A stretch of 64,000 nucleotides of DNA, taken from the NCBI GenBank assembly GCA_944325575.1, contig CALVAR010000001.1, forward strand, positions 124,001 to 188,000. Direction: 5' to 3'. The stretch comes from Candidatus Gastranaerophilales bacterium. Lineage in GTDB: Bacteria > Cyanobacteriota > Vampirovibrionia > Gastranaerophilales > Gastranaerophilaceae. A program made the translations under genes and the position numbers. Position 1 is the first letter of the stretch; each line of letters opens with the position of its first letter. Shown here piece after piece: positions 17,559-27,009 of this stretch. The notes beneath the pieces were generated by a model that saw only the letters and a list, made by a program, of their open reading frames with translations, was not told the origin of the DNA and made no database searches.

Positions 17559-19187
17559 ATGCCGATGAAACATTCAACTTATTCTGTAATTATTATAGGC
17601 AGTGGTATAGCAGGGCTATATGCAGCCATTAAACTTTCCGAAACTGTCAATCTTCCTGATGGGATTCTTTTATTAACAAAATCTCAACTTTCAGAATGCA
17701 ATTCAAGATATGCGCAGGGAGGTATTGTTGGTGTACTTCCTGAAAATAAGCCTGATTCAATAAGCTTGCATATTGCGGATACAATTAAGGCAGGATGCGG
17801 ATTATGTGACTTTAATGTAGTAAAGTTTATTTCCGAAAACAGCCAATATGCAATAAAAGATTTGATGAAATATGGCGTTGAATTTGACAGAAATGACAAA
17901 AACGAGCTTAATTTTACACTTGAAGGCGCTCACAGTGTAAGACGAATTTTGCATGTTGGTGGCGATGCTACAGGATACGGCATTGAAAAAGCCCTTGTTA
18001 ATAAGGTAAAAAATGACCCGGTAATCTCTTCCAATATTACAATATATGAGCAGACTCTGGCTGCAGATTTACTTGTCGATTCAAAAAATAAGTGCAGAGG
18101 TGTTATTTCCTATAATTCTGCCACAAAAGAATACGAAACTGTTTATGCACCAGTAACAATACTTGCAACCGGCGGAACGGGTCAGATTTACAAATACACA
18201 ACAAATCCTTCCGTAACGACAGGGGACGGTTTGGCTCTGGGTATAAGAGCTAACGCAAAAATAAAAGACATGGAGTTTATTCAGTTCCATCCTACAGCTC
18301 TGTCACTCGAAAATGATGATTCAAGATTTCTTATATCAGAATCTGTACGAGGAGAAGGCGCTAAACTTATAAATGACAAGGGTGAGTATTTTATGGAAAA
18401 TCACCCACAGAAAGATCTTGCACCTAGAGATGTGGTAGCACGTGCCATTTATTCACAGCTTTCCAGAGGCAACAGAGTATTTTTGGATGCGACTCTTATT
18501 GAGATATCAAAATTTAAGTCAAGATTCCCAAATATATATAAAAACTGTATGGACAACGGCATTGATGTTACAAAAGATTATATTCCGGTATCTCCTGCGG
18601 CTCACTATTGTATGGGCGGTATTAAAACGGAAATTAACGGAAAAACATCAATTGATAATTTATATGCAATAGGTGAAGTGGCTTGTACATCTTTACACGG
18701 TGCAAACAGACTGGCCAGCAATTCGCTTCTGGAATGTGTTGTTTCAGCTTATGAGCTTGTAAATACTCTTTCTAATGCTAATCTACAGCCCTCAAACCTT
18801 ATTGATGAAAAAATAATGAAAACAATAAAGAAATACACTGACGATGATTTAGAATCTAATGATGAAACAGACGCAGAAGAGCTAAAACAAAAACTTAAAA
18901 ATATTATGTGGGAAAATGTGGGAATAATCAGAACAGAGAGTTCCCTTTTAAGAGCTTTGTCTGAAGTTAATAAATTAAATGCAGTCTTTAATGAAAAAGA
19001 TAAATGTAATTCAATAGAGGAATATGAATTCAGAAATATGCTATATGTTGCCAAAAGTATTATATCTGCGGCTATGGCAAGAAAAGAATCTATCGGCGCA
19101 CATTACAGAGCCGATTCGATTAAACCTTTGCCTTTAAATGACAAGAAAATAGAGGATTCAGCTGATGGCGCAAAGGTTATTGCATGA
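17559..19187 (+). CDS. nadB: L-aspartate oxidase NadB
   Basis: 542 residues. It oxidises L-aspartate to iminoaspartate, which NadA turns into quinolinate. The FAD site IIIGSGIAGLYAA starts at residue 10. Family signatures include SRYAQGGIVGVL, FHPTAL, ESVRGEGAKLIN and HGANRLASNSLLECVV, and a C-terminal helical domain is present. GAAGAGG precedes the ATG. nadC overlaps its end by 23 bases and etfBA follow without a gap. NadA is not in the window. In an anaerobe the reduced flavin needs an acceptor other than O2. Confidence 0.97.
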   Translation: MPMKHSTYSVIIIGSGIAGLYAAIKLSETVNLPDGILLLTKSQLSECNSRYAQGGIVGVLPENKPDSISLHIADTIKAGCGLCDFNVVKFISENSQYAIKDLMKYGVEFDRNDKNELNFTLEGAHSVRRILHVGGDATGYGIEKALVNKVKNDPVISSNITIYEQTLAADLLVDSKNKCRGVISYNSATKEYETVYAPVTILATGGTGQIYKYTTNPSVTTGDGLALGIRANAKIKDMEFIQFHPTALSLENDDSRFLISESVRGEGAKLINDKGEYFMENHPQKDLAPRDVVARAIYSQLSRGNRVFLDATLIEISKFKSRFPNIYKNCMDNGIDVTKDYIPVSPAAHYCMGGIKTEINGKTSIDNLYAIGEVACTSLHGANRLASNSLLECVVSAYELVNTLSNANLQPSNLIDEKIMKTIKKYTDDDLESNDETDAEELKQKLKNIMWENVGIIRTESSLLRALSEVNKLNAVFNEKDKCNSIEEYEFRNMLYVAKSIISAAMARKESIGAHYRADSIKPLPLNDKKIEDSADGAKVIA

Positions 19188-20010
19188 CTTTATAATTGAA
19201 GAACATATAAAAAATTCTCTCAAAGAAGACATTGATTTTGGCGATATTACAACGGATTTTTTGTATTCCGAAAATGATACAATAACAGCTTATTTAAATA
19301 CACGTTGTGATGCTGTAGTTTGCGGTTTAGATGTGTTTAAGAAAGTATTTGACATACTTTCTAATGATGTAAAAATTGAATTTTTCTGTAAAGACGGCGA
19401 TTTTATTAAGACAGGTACCAATATTGCAAAGATAGAAGGACCGGCAAGAGCTGTATTAACAGGTGAAAGAACCGCTTTGAATTACGTACAAAGAATGTCC
19501 GGTATTGCTACTGAGACAAAACGTTATCAAGACGCAATTGCTCCATATAATGCATTTGTCACTGATACTCGTAAAAATACGCCTGGATTTAGAATGTTTG
19601 AAAAATATGCAGTCATGACAGGCGGAGCAAAACTTCACAGGTTTAACTTGAGTGATTGCGTTATGATAAAAGACAATCATATAAAGCATGCAGGTTCATT
19701 AACTAATGCGGTAAATAAAATAAAAGAGAATTTATCCCATACACACAAAATTGAAGTGGAATGCGATACTTATGCTCAGGTTGAAGAAGCACTTGCTGCA
19801 GGTTGCGACATAATAATGCTCGATAATATGACACCAAAAGAAATGAAAAAATGCGTAGACTTAATCAATCACAAGACTATTGTGGAAGCAAGCGGAAATG
19901 TTAAAATACATACTATAAATGAAATTGCTTCAACCGGAGTTGATGTTATTTCTACAAGCGCCATTGTTGCGCAGGCACCTGTACTAGATTTCGGATTGGA
20001 TATTTTATAA
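19165..20010 (+). CDS. nadC: Quinolinate phosphoribosyltransferase NadC
   Basis: 281 residues. It converts quinolinate and PRPP to nicotinate mononucleotide. Recognised by LKEDIDFGDITTDFLY near the N-terminus, GERTALNYVQRMSGIAT, DTRKNTPGFRMFEKYAV and the EVECDTYAQVEEAL and IMLDNM strands of the barrel. The start lies inside the end of nadB, so translation is coupled. Its stop codon touches the etfB ATG. Confidence 0.97.
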   Translation: MAQRLLHDFIIEEHIKNSLKEDIDFGDITTDFLYSENDTITAYLNTRCDAVVCGLDVFKKVFDILSNDVKIEFFCKDGDFIKTGTNIAKIEGPARAVLTGERTALNYVQRMSGIATETKRYQDAIAPYNAFVTDTRKNTPGFRMFEKYAVMTGGAKLHRFNLSDCVMIKDNHIKHAGSLTNAVNKIKENLSHTHKIEVECDTYAQVEEALAAGCDIIMLDNMTPKEMKKCVDLINHKTIVEASGNVKIHTINEIASTGVDVISTSAIVAQAPVLDFGLDIL

Positions 20011-20811
20011 ATGACATTTAAAATTGTTGTCTGCATAAAGCAGGTACCGGATACAACAGATATCAGATGGACAGAGCATAATACTATTCAAAGAGACGGA
20101 CTGGATTCTGTAATAAACCCTTATGATATAGGTGCAATAAATCTTGCAAACTATATAAAGTCATTAAACAGAGAAGTCCAAATAATAGTTGTTACAATGG
20201 GACCGTTTCAAGCACAGGATGCATTACGTGAAGCACTTGCAATGGGCTGCGATGAAGCGTATCTTCTGTCTGATAAGAAATTTTCCGGAGCTGATACACT
20301 TGCTACAGCATATACATTGTCACAGTTTATAAAAAATATCGTTCCGGATTTTAAACTTGTTATATGCGGACAACAGGCAGTTGACGGTGATACTGCACAA
20401 ACACCTTCAAGCCTGGCGGAAAAACTTGGTATAGCTCAGGCAACTAATATTACAGAGCTTATAAACCTTTCAAATGATTGCGTAATTTTGAAAAAAGAAA
20501 CACAGTTTTGCAGCCAGGAAATAAAACTTCCATTACCGTCATTAGTGGCTTGTAGTTGTAATAATATTGAAATTAATCCTGATATTAACAGTTACATACG
20601 TTCTCAAAAGAGCAGGATAAAAATATTAAACGCAGAAGAGCTTAGTGTATCTGAAGATAATATCGGTTTAAAGGGGTCTCCTACACAGGTAAAAAAAGCC
20701 TATCGACCTGTTATAACAAGAACCACAGAACTTCTTGAAGAAGCTTCTTCCGAAACATACGCAGACTTTATCCTTAGTGAAATAAATAAATGTAAGGCGG
20801 ACAATGGCTAA
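20011..20811 (+). CDS. etfB: Electron transfer flavoprotein subunit beta
   Basis: 266 residues. The N-terminus MTFKIVVCIKQVPDTTDIRW is typical of EtfB, as are NPYDIGAINLA, GPFQAQDALREALAMGCDEA and CGQQAVDGDTAQTPSSLAEK. EtfAB passes electrons between flavin dehydrogenases and other carriers. It overlaps etfA by eight bases. No acyl-CoA dehydrogenase or ETF-quinone reductase lies next to it. The neighbours are nadBC, which is unusual. Confidence 0.95.
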   Translation: MTFKIVVCIKQVPDTTDIRWTEHNTIQRDGLDSVINPYDIGAINLANYIKSLNREVQIIVVTMGPFQAQDALREALAMGCDEAYLLSDKKFSGADTLATAYTLSQFIKNIVPDFKLVICGQQAVDGDTAQTPSSLAEKLGIAQATNITELINLSNDCVILKKETQFCSQEIKLPLPSLVACSCNNIEINPDINSYIRSQKSRIKILNAEELSVSEDNIGLKGSPTQVKKAYRPVITRTTELLEEASSETYADFILSEINKCKADNG

Positions 20812-21778
20812 AAATGTACTTGTATATATAGAAATTGACTCGAACAAAGTCGCCAGAGTATCAAAAGAAATAATATCCCATGCTCTGTCCAATTTTTCTG
20901 ATTCGGACATTAACGGCGTAGTTATTGCAGATGAAAAAACTGTAAATCTTGCACTGGATGACTTAAAAAAATGCGGTGTAAAAAATCTCTATATTCTTAT
21001 TGACAATATCTTTGATACACACAGTACATGCTTATTTTCAGGAGTGCTTGAAAGATTTATTCTTGAAAATAAACCCGATATACTCCTTATAGGTGCCACT
21101 CCAGATGGGAGAGACTTAGCGCCCAGATTAGCTTCGAAATTAAATATAGGATTAACAGCAGATTGTACGGATTTGCAAATAGACGGTGACGGCAAACTTC
21201 TTGCTACTCGTCCGACTTACGGCGGGAAAATGATGGCGACAATAATATCAAAAACTGTACCTGATTTTGCAACAGTACGCCCCGGAGCATTTAAGTATAA
21301 TTCGGAAATTGTCCACGATGAACCTGAATTAGTTTACATTAACCCTGATATTTCAGGCTTGTCAAGCTTAATGGAAATTATTTCATCAGAAAATAAGCCT
21401 AAGGCTGAAGATTGGACTTGTTCAGAAATTATAATTGCAGGGGGATTGGGCTTAAAAACAAAGGAAAATTTTGATTTAATATATAAACTTGCAGAATTAC
21501 TAAAAGCAAAACCTGCTGCATCCAGAGCAGCTGTTGAGCAAGGCTGGGCTCAGCAAAATATTCAAGTGGGTCAGACCGGAAACTCTATATCACCCAAATT
21601 ATATATTGCATTCGGCATTTCAGGAGCAATGCAACATACAGTAGGCATTACAAATTCGGATAAGATAATAGCCGTAAATATTGATAAAGATGCACCTATT
21701 ATGCATCTTGCTGATTTTGCAATACGTGACGATGCAGTTAATGTTATAAATTCTTTAATACAAAAGTTATCAAACTAG
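20804..21778 (+). CDS. etfA: Electron transfer flavoprotein subunit alpha
   Basis: 324 residues. The N-terminal domain is followed by the C-terminal FAD-binding domain: AGGLGLKTKENF, SRAAVEQGWAQQNIQVGQTG, PKLYIAFGISGAMQHTVGI and NIDKDAPIMHLADFAI, all classic EtfA segments. It forms a dimer with EtfB. Its end overlaps the convergent response regulator by nine bases. Confidence 0.96.
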   Translation: MAKNVLVYIEIDSNKVARVSKEIISHALSNFSDSDINGVVIADEKTVNLALDDLKKCGVKNLYILIDNIFDTHSTCLFSGVLERFILENKPDILLIGATPDGRDLAPRLASKLNIGLTADCTDLQIDGDGKLLATRPTYGGKMMATIISKTVPDFATVRPGAFKYNSEIVHDEPELVYINPDISGLSSLMEIISSENKPKAEDWTCSEIIIAGGLGLKTKENFDLIYKLAELLKAKPAASRAAVEQGWAQQNIQVGQTGNSISPKLYIAFGISGAMQHTVGITNSDKIIAVNIDKDAPIMHLADFAIRDDAVNVINSLIQKLSN

Positions 21779-22432
21779 ACCTTCTTTAATGGCTTTGACA
21801 GCAGCCTGTGTTCTGTCATCAACAACAAGTTTTTGTATAATATTGCAGACATGTGCTTTTGCAGTATGTTCACTGATAGTCAAGGTTTCAGCTATTTCGG
21901 CATTGGACTGACCATCTACTACAAGCTTTAGAACCTCATATTCTCTTTCGGTCAAATTTGCATGCTGTGCCCTGAAAGCAGCTCTGGAGTTCTGTTTTTG
22001 AGGTATAAAACAGGATGATTTATCCCTTATAAGAGGTACAATTTGAGGATCTAGCCATATAGCACCCTTATTTACTGATTTTATAACCATTGTAAGAAAT
22101 TCTGTATTTATATCTTTTAGTACATAGGCATAGGCCCCGGCGCTTAAAGAGTCCATAACTTCCTTTTCATCGATATGAGAGGTTAACATCATTATTTTTT
22201 GTTCTATATTGTTTGCAAGGATGCGTTTTACAGCTTCTATACCTGATATATCGGGCAACCCTATATCCATAAGAATAACGTCAGGATTCATTACCTTTGC
22301 CTTTTCAATAGCATCTTTGCCGTTGTCAGCTTCTGCAATAACCTTTATGTCATCGGTATCATTAAAAAGTGATCTCAATCCAACCCTTAATAACTTATGA
22401 TCTTCAACCATAAGAATAGATATAGATTTCAT
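21770..22432 (-). CDS. NarL/LuxR-type response regulator (orphan)
   Basis: 220 residues. A receiver domain (1-120) carries the acidic pair at D11, the phosphoacceptor D56 in VILMDIGLP and a Thr/Ser switch in MLTSH. A LuxR-type helix-turn-helix occupies about 155-215 (LTEREYEVLKLVVDGQSNAE, then SEHTAKAHVCNIIQKL). No histidine kinase is adjacent. It is transcribed away from the MnmC-like gene across a 254-bp gap with repeated, dyad-like elements that it might bind (inference). Confidence 0.93.
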   Translation of the reverse strand: MKSISILMVEDHKLLRVGLRSLFNDTDDIKVIAEADNGKDAIEKAKVMNPDVILMDIGLPDISGIEAVKRILANNIEQKIMMLTSHIDEKEVMDSLSAGAYAYVLKDINTEFLTMVIKSVNKGAIWLDPQIVPLIRDKSSCFIPQKQNSRAAFRAQHANLTEREYEVLKLVVDGQSNAEIAETLTISEHTAKAHVCNIIQKLVVDDRTQAAVKAIKEGLV

Positions 22433-22560
22433 AAAACTGTTCCTTCTCGTAATTTTTTCTAATTAAAATATAATTTAAGCCTAATAAAACTACATCACCG
22501 AAAAATAAATTTGAATAACATATTTTTTTAATTTAAAAATTTAATTAATTTATATTACGA

Positions 22561-22635
22561 ATCGATATATAACGATAATACAAATTTGCTCCAAATATTT
22601 TTATCACTATGTATCGTCCAGATATATAACGATAA
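22561..22635. repeat. Two copies of a 15-bp element in a divergent promoter region
   Basis: GATATATAACGATAA occurs at 22564-22578 and again at 22621-22635. The first sits in a near-palindrome, ATCGATATATAACGAT (22561-22576, seven of eight pairs). The second is the right part of TATCGT-N11-ACGATA (22612-22634). The arrangement suggests two operator sites between the regulator and the MnmC-like gene. Confidence 0.55.
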
Positions 22636-22686
22636 GATGTTTGTTAACAATTATCATTTTATACAAATAATATTTATAATAAATTT

Positions 22687-23799
22687 ATGAATAACGAAGA
22701 AAAACTCAACAACAATTCACAACGTTACAAATTTATATCCACAAATGACGGCTCAGTCGGACTGTATAATTACATAGTCGACGACATCTACCACTCCATA
22801 TACGGCGCCAGAGAAGAAGCCGAAGATAAATTTGTGCGTCCATTAGAATTTAAGAAAAATTTTTCCAACAAAGATAATCTGAAAATTCTTGATATATGCT
22901 ACGGAATCGGATATAACAGCAAAGCATTATTAAAAAAAATTATCCAAACAAAATACAAAGGAAAGGTTTCGCTTGATATCGTTGAGATTGACAAAGAACT
23001 AGTGCTGCTATCCCCTTTTGTAAAAGATGGATTTTTTAAACTCTATCCCGAAATATCATATCTGTTACTACATTCATTTGGGCAGGAATTAGTGAGTAAT
23101 GAGCCTCTATATAATGACTTGCACAGAGTATTAACTTCTGATGATAACAAAAAATATATTGAGCCTTTTTACAGGCCTTTAATTAAAAAACTAAAAAAAT
23201 GGAGGTATATAAATACCTCCAGAAGAACAATGAAGGCCTTCTTACATAATATATATTATCACTGTATATCGCAGCGTAATAAAAAGCCATATAAATGCCT
23301 TAAATTAAACAATTTTTCTATCAAGACGTATTTTGAAGATGCAAGAGTTGTAGTGCAAAGTTTATCAAATCAATACGATATTATATTTTTGGATGCATTT
23401 ACTCCGTCCAAACTCCCTACTTTATGGTCACTTGAATTTTTTAGAGAGCTATACAGACTTGCATCGGATAACTGCATGCTGCTGACATATTCAAATTCAG
23501 CATCGGTAAGACACGCAATGATTGAATCAGGGTTTACTGTCGGAAAACTGTTTGATAAATGCGGAAGACATTGCGGGACTGCAGCGTCAAAAAATCCTGA
23601 ATTAATTAAAAATAAACTTGATGAATATGACTTAGGATTAATCAAAACAAATGCAGGAGTATATTATAGAGATAAAAATTTAAATCAAACACCGGAAGAA
23701 ATTTTGGAAGAACAAAAGACGAGAAAACTGTCTTCTAATCTGGAATCATCAAGCCACTATATAAAGAGATATAAAAAGGAGCTAGAGCATCATGCATAA
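22687..23799 (+). CDS. MnmC-like tRNA methyltransferase (DUF752)
   Basis: 370 residues. The SAM-binding loop is ILDICYGIGYNSKALL (about 68-83). The DUF752 signature follows: IIFLDAFTPSKLPTLWSLEF, then LLTYSNSASVRHAMIESGFT. This is the MnmC methyltransferase half, which makes mnm5 at the wobble uridine of several tRNAs. A region of about 110 residues between the motifs is longer than I expect. The usual fused MnmC oxidase half is absent, but a different FAD oxidoreductase overlaps by eight bases. The start codon lacks a clear ribosome site. Confidence 0.85.
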   Translation: MNNEEKLNNNSQRYKFISTNDGSVGLYNYIVDDIYHSIYGAREEAEDKFVRPLEFKKNFSNKDNLKILDICYGIGYNSKALLKKIIQTKYKGKVSLDIVEIDKELVLLSPFVKDGFFKLYPEISYLLLHSFGQELVSNEPLYNDLHRVLTSDDNKKYIEPFYRPLIKKLKKWRYINTSRRTMKAFLHNIYYHCISQRNKKPYKCLKLNNFSIKTYFEDARVVVQSLSNQYDIIFLDAFTPSKLPTLWSLEFFRELYRLASDNCMLLTYSNSASVRHAMIESGFTVGKLFDKCGRHCGTAASKNPELIKNKLDEYDLGLIKTNAGVYYRDKNLNQTPEEILEEQKTRKLSSNLESSSHYIKRYKKELEHHA

Positions 23800-25063
23800 A
23801 TATGACCTTGTTGTATGCGGAGGAGGCACAGCTGGCATAGCCGCCGGATATATTGCGGCAAAACATGGTTTAAAAACACTTATAGTAGAAAAAAATATAC
23901 ATCTTGGCGGGAGTATAACATCTGCTCTGGTTATTCCGGCGATGAAATCAAATACACAAAATATAAACTGCGAATTTTATAACGATTTTATAAACGAATT
24001 AAGAGAATATAACGGGCAAATAACCTATGCTGACGGCAATCAGGGGTGGTTTAACCCTGAGTTGTCTAAAATAGCTTTTGATTCGATGATGGAAAAAGCA
24101 GGATGTGATATTTTATATGATACTGAGGTAACAGATGCCCAAACAGACAAAAATCTTGTTAAATCTATTATAATTGCCTCAAAAACTTTATCACTATATA
24201 TCGAGTCGTTATATTTTTTAGACACTACAGGCGATGGAAATTTATCAAAAATTTTAAATAATAAAATTTTAGAAAATAAAGAACCAAGACAGCCAATGAC
24301 TCTGCGTTTTCATGTTTCAGGAATTGATATGAAAAAATTTGCTGATTGGATTATGAATTTTGACAAAGACAGAAATGTAACTACATCCTGCAATATAGAA
24401 AATCAAATCCATCTCTCAACTGCCTGCACATGGGACAAAGACAGAAACTGGGCATTATGGCCATTATTTGAAGACGCTATTAACAAGGGCATAATACGGG
24501 AATCAGATGCCTCATACTTTCAGCTGTTTACAATCCCGGGTATGCCAGGCACTGTGTCTTTAAACTGCCCGAGAATAGTGTCAGACAAGGATATAGACCC
24601 TATTGACATGTTTGGCAAATCTATAGCTTTAATGACTGCCAGAAAGCAAATTTGGCGATTATACAGCTTTATGAAACAGTATTTTCCGGGATTTGAAGAG
24701 TCTTATATCTCTAACATTGCTGATATGCTTGGTGTTAGAGAGTCAAGGAGGGTTGAATGTCTTAAAGTTTATACAAAAGAGGATATACTAAGCGGCGAAC
24801 AATATGCAAATCCTGTTCTTCATGCGGATTATCCTATTGATATCCATTCATACAAAAAGGATTCATCAACATTACAGCATACAAAAGTTGACTATGAACT
24901 GCCAATAGAATGCCTTAAATCTGCGGATTATGACAATTTGTATGTTGCCGGCAGAAATGTTTCTGCAGATTTCAGCGCACAGGCTGCATTACGTATTCAG
25001 ACATCCTGTTTTTCAATGGGAGAAGCGGTTGCAAAAGATATAGCAAAAATTTTAAGGACGTAA
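23792..25063 (+). CDS. FAD-dependent oxidoreductase (FAD_oxidored family)
   Basis: 423 residues. The dinucleotide fold starts at VVCGGGTAGIAAGYIAA (7-23), with EKNIHLGGSITSALV after it and LDTTGDGNLSKIL mid-protein. The ending YVAGRNVSADFSAQAALRIQ is typical of PF12831-type enzymes. The substrate is unknown. This is not the D-amino-acid-oxidase type fold of MnmC, yet the overlap with an MnmC-like methyltransferase suggests that the pair act on the same tRNA modification (inference). Confidence 0.88.
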   Translation: MHKYDLVVCGGGTAGIAAGYIAAKHGLKTLIVEKNIHLGGSITSALVIPAMKSNTQNINCEFYNDFINELREYNGQITYADGNQGWFNPELSKIAFDSMMEKAGCDILYDTEVTDAQTDKNLVKSIIIASKTLSLYIESLYFLDTTGDGNLSKILNNKILENKEPRQPMTLRFHVSGIDMKKFADWIMNFDKDRNVTTSCNIENQIHLSTACTWDKDRNWALWPLFEDAINKGIIRESDASYFQLFTIPGMPGTVSLNCPRIVSDKDIDPIDMFGKSIALMTARKQIWRLYSFMKQYFPGFEESYISNIADMLGVRESRRVECLKVYTKEDILSGEQYANPVLHADYPIDIHSYKKDSSTLQHTKVDYELPIECLKSADYDNLYVAGRNVSADFSAQAALRIQTSCFSMGEAVAKDIAKILRT

Positions 25064-25084
25064 TTTTTGTGTTAAATTAATAGT

Positions 25085-25738
25085 ATGTTCACAGGCTTAA
25101 TAGAAGATACAGGCAAAGTTACAGCAGCTAAGATATCAGACAATGCATTGCTTTTAGAAATTGAATCTAAAAAGCTTGCTTCTGAATTGAAAATTGGCGA
25201 TAGCATAGCGATTAACGGTGCGTGCCAGACAGTAACTGAAATCACAAACAATTCTTTTAAAGTTTATGCTTCACCTGAGACAATGAAAATTACCACCTTT
25301 AATGAATTAAAAGCGGGCATGTATGTTAATCTTGAGAGACCGCTTAAACTTTCAGACAGATTAGACGGTCATCTTGTGACAGGTCATGTAGATTCGACTG
25401 CAGTTGTGTCTGATATAGCCAATGACAGCGGGTCAACAGTAATTTCATTTGAGACATCAAACAAAATTGCACGACAAATTGTAAAAAAAGGTTCAATTAC
25501 CATAGATGGCATAAGTCTTACGGTTTGCGATATAAAAAATAATATATTTAGTGTATCTGTTATCCCGCATACTCGTGATAATACGTGCATAAGATTTTAC
25601 ACAAAAGGTACAAAGGTTAATATAGAGACTGATTTGATTGCAAAATATATTGAAAAATATTTATTATCGAATGATAATATTAACAATGAAGTATCTGCTA
25701 TAGATATGAATTTGCTAGAAAAGAACGGATTTATTTAA
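25085..25738 (+). CDS. ribE: Riboflavin synthase alpha chain
   Basis: 217 residues built from two similar lumazine-binding halves. Signatures are MFTGLIEDTGKV at the start, SIAINGACQTVTEI, LSDRLDGHLVTGHVDSTA and the second half with KGSITIDGISLTVCDI. It dismutates two dimethyl-ribityllumazines into riboflavin. ribBA begins directly at its stop codon. No FMN riboswitch is visible in the 21-bp gap upstream. ribD and ribH are not in the window. Confidence 0.96.
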   Translation: MFTGLIEDTGKVTAAKISDNALLLEIESKKLASELKIGDSIAINGACQTVTEITNNSFKVYASPETMKITTFNELKAGMYVNLERPLKLSDRLDGHLVTGHVDSTAVVSDIANDSGSTVISFETSNKIARQIVKKGSITIDGISLTVCDIKNNIFSVSVIPHTRDNTCIRFYTKGTKVNIETDLIAKYIEKYLLSNDNINNEVSAIDMNLLEKNGFI

Positions 25739-27009
25739 TGTCATTACTTGAAAATATAAAGGATGTATTCACAAAAGACAGTACATTTCGCTTTGATAGC
25801 GTGGAAGAAGCTATAGAAACCATTAAAAAGGGCGGAATGGTAATAGTAGCCGATGACGAATCAAGAGAAAATGAAGGCGACCTAATATGTGCAGCAGAAT
25901 TTGCAACTCCGGAAAACGTTAATTTTATGATTACGGAGGCAAAGGGCGTACTTTGTGCTCCGATAAGCAGAGAAAGAGCCAAAAAACTGGGTCTTGATTT
26001 TATGGTAAAAAACAACACTGATGTAAAAGGTACAGCTTTTACGCAAAGTGTGGATGCAGACCCTAAATACGGTGTTACAACCGGTGTTTCGGCTTACGAC
26101 CGTTCTATAACCTTAAAATTAATTGCTGATGACAACACATTGCCGTCAGATTTAAGGCAGCCGGGTCACATTTTTCCGTTAATTGCAAAAGACGGCGGGG
26201 TACTAGAGAGAGTCGGACATACAGAAGCTTCAGTGGATTTATGCAGATTTGCAGGTCTGAAGGACGCTGCTGTTTGTTGTGAAATAGTTAATCCTGACGG
26301 ATCTATGGCCAGAAGAGATGATTTGCGCAAATTTGCTGATAAACATAATATAAAATTTATAACCGTAGCCCAGTTAATTGCACATAGGCTTAAAAATGAG
26401 AAATTGATGATAAGAGAAGCCGAAGTTAATCTTCCGACTGCTTTTGGCACATTCAGACTTATTGGCTACAGGCATGCATTAACAGGGCAAGAGCACGTAG
26501 CTCTTTTAAAAGATGACGGTTCGGACAAAATACCTCTTGTCAGAATGCACAGTATATGCCTTACGGGAGATACATTCCACAGCCTCAGATGTGACTGTAA
26601 CAGCCAGCTTCAAAACTCAATGAAAATGATTGATGACTATGGAAAAGGCGCTGTTGTCTACCTTATGAATCATGAGGGCAGAGGCATAGGAATTGTTAAT
26701 AAAATAAAGGCTTATGCTCTGCAGGATAAGGGAGAAGATACAATTCAGGCGAATTTGTCACTGGGATTCAATTCTGACTTAAGAGACTACGGAGACGGTG
26801 CGCAAATTCTTTTGGATTTAGGTTTCAAAAAATTTAAATTAATTACCAACAATCCTCAAAAAATTATCGGCCTTGAAGGCTATGGACTGGAAATTTTAGA
26901 ACGTGTACAGGTAGAATCGGAATGTACTAAATACAATTACAGATATCTCTGTACAAAAGCTAATAAAATGCATCACATGCTTGATATAAACAAATTGGAG
27001 CAACAATAA
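25738..27009 (+). CDS. ribBA: Bifunctional DHBP synthase / GTP cyclohydrolase II
   Basis: 423 residues. The N-terminal RibB domain (about 15-215) has DDESRENEGDLI and the glycine-rich HIFPLIAKDGGVLERVGHTE. The C-terminal RibA domain (about 220-415) has RMHSICLTGDTFHSLRCDC, with the three zinc Cys, and NHEGRGIGIVNKIKAYALQD. It makes both precursors of the riboflavin pathway. It is tightly packed between ribE and a GNAT gene. Confidence 0.97.
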   Translation: MSLLENIKDVFTKDSTFRFDSVEEAIETIKKGGMVIVADDESRENEGDLICAAEFATPENVNFMITEAKGVLCAPISRERAKKLGLDFMVKNNTDVKGTAFTQSVDADPKYGVTTGVSAYDRSITLKLIADDNTLPSDLRQPGHIFPLIAKDGGVLERVGHTEASVDLCRFAGLKDAAVCCEIVNPDGSMARRDDLRKFADKHNIKFITVAQLIAHRLKNEKLMIREAEVNLPTAFGTFRLIGYRHALTGQEHVALLKDDGSDKIPLVRMHSICLTGDTFHSLRCDCNSQLQNSMKMIDDYGKGAVVYLMNHEGRGIGIVNKIKAYALQDKGEDTIQANLSLGFNSDLRDYGDGAQILLDLGFKKFKLITNNPQKIIGLEGYGLEILERVQVESECTKYNYRYLCTKANKMHHMLDINKLEQQ

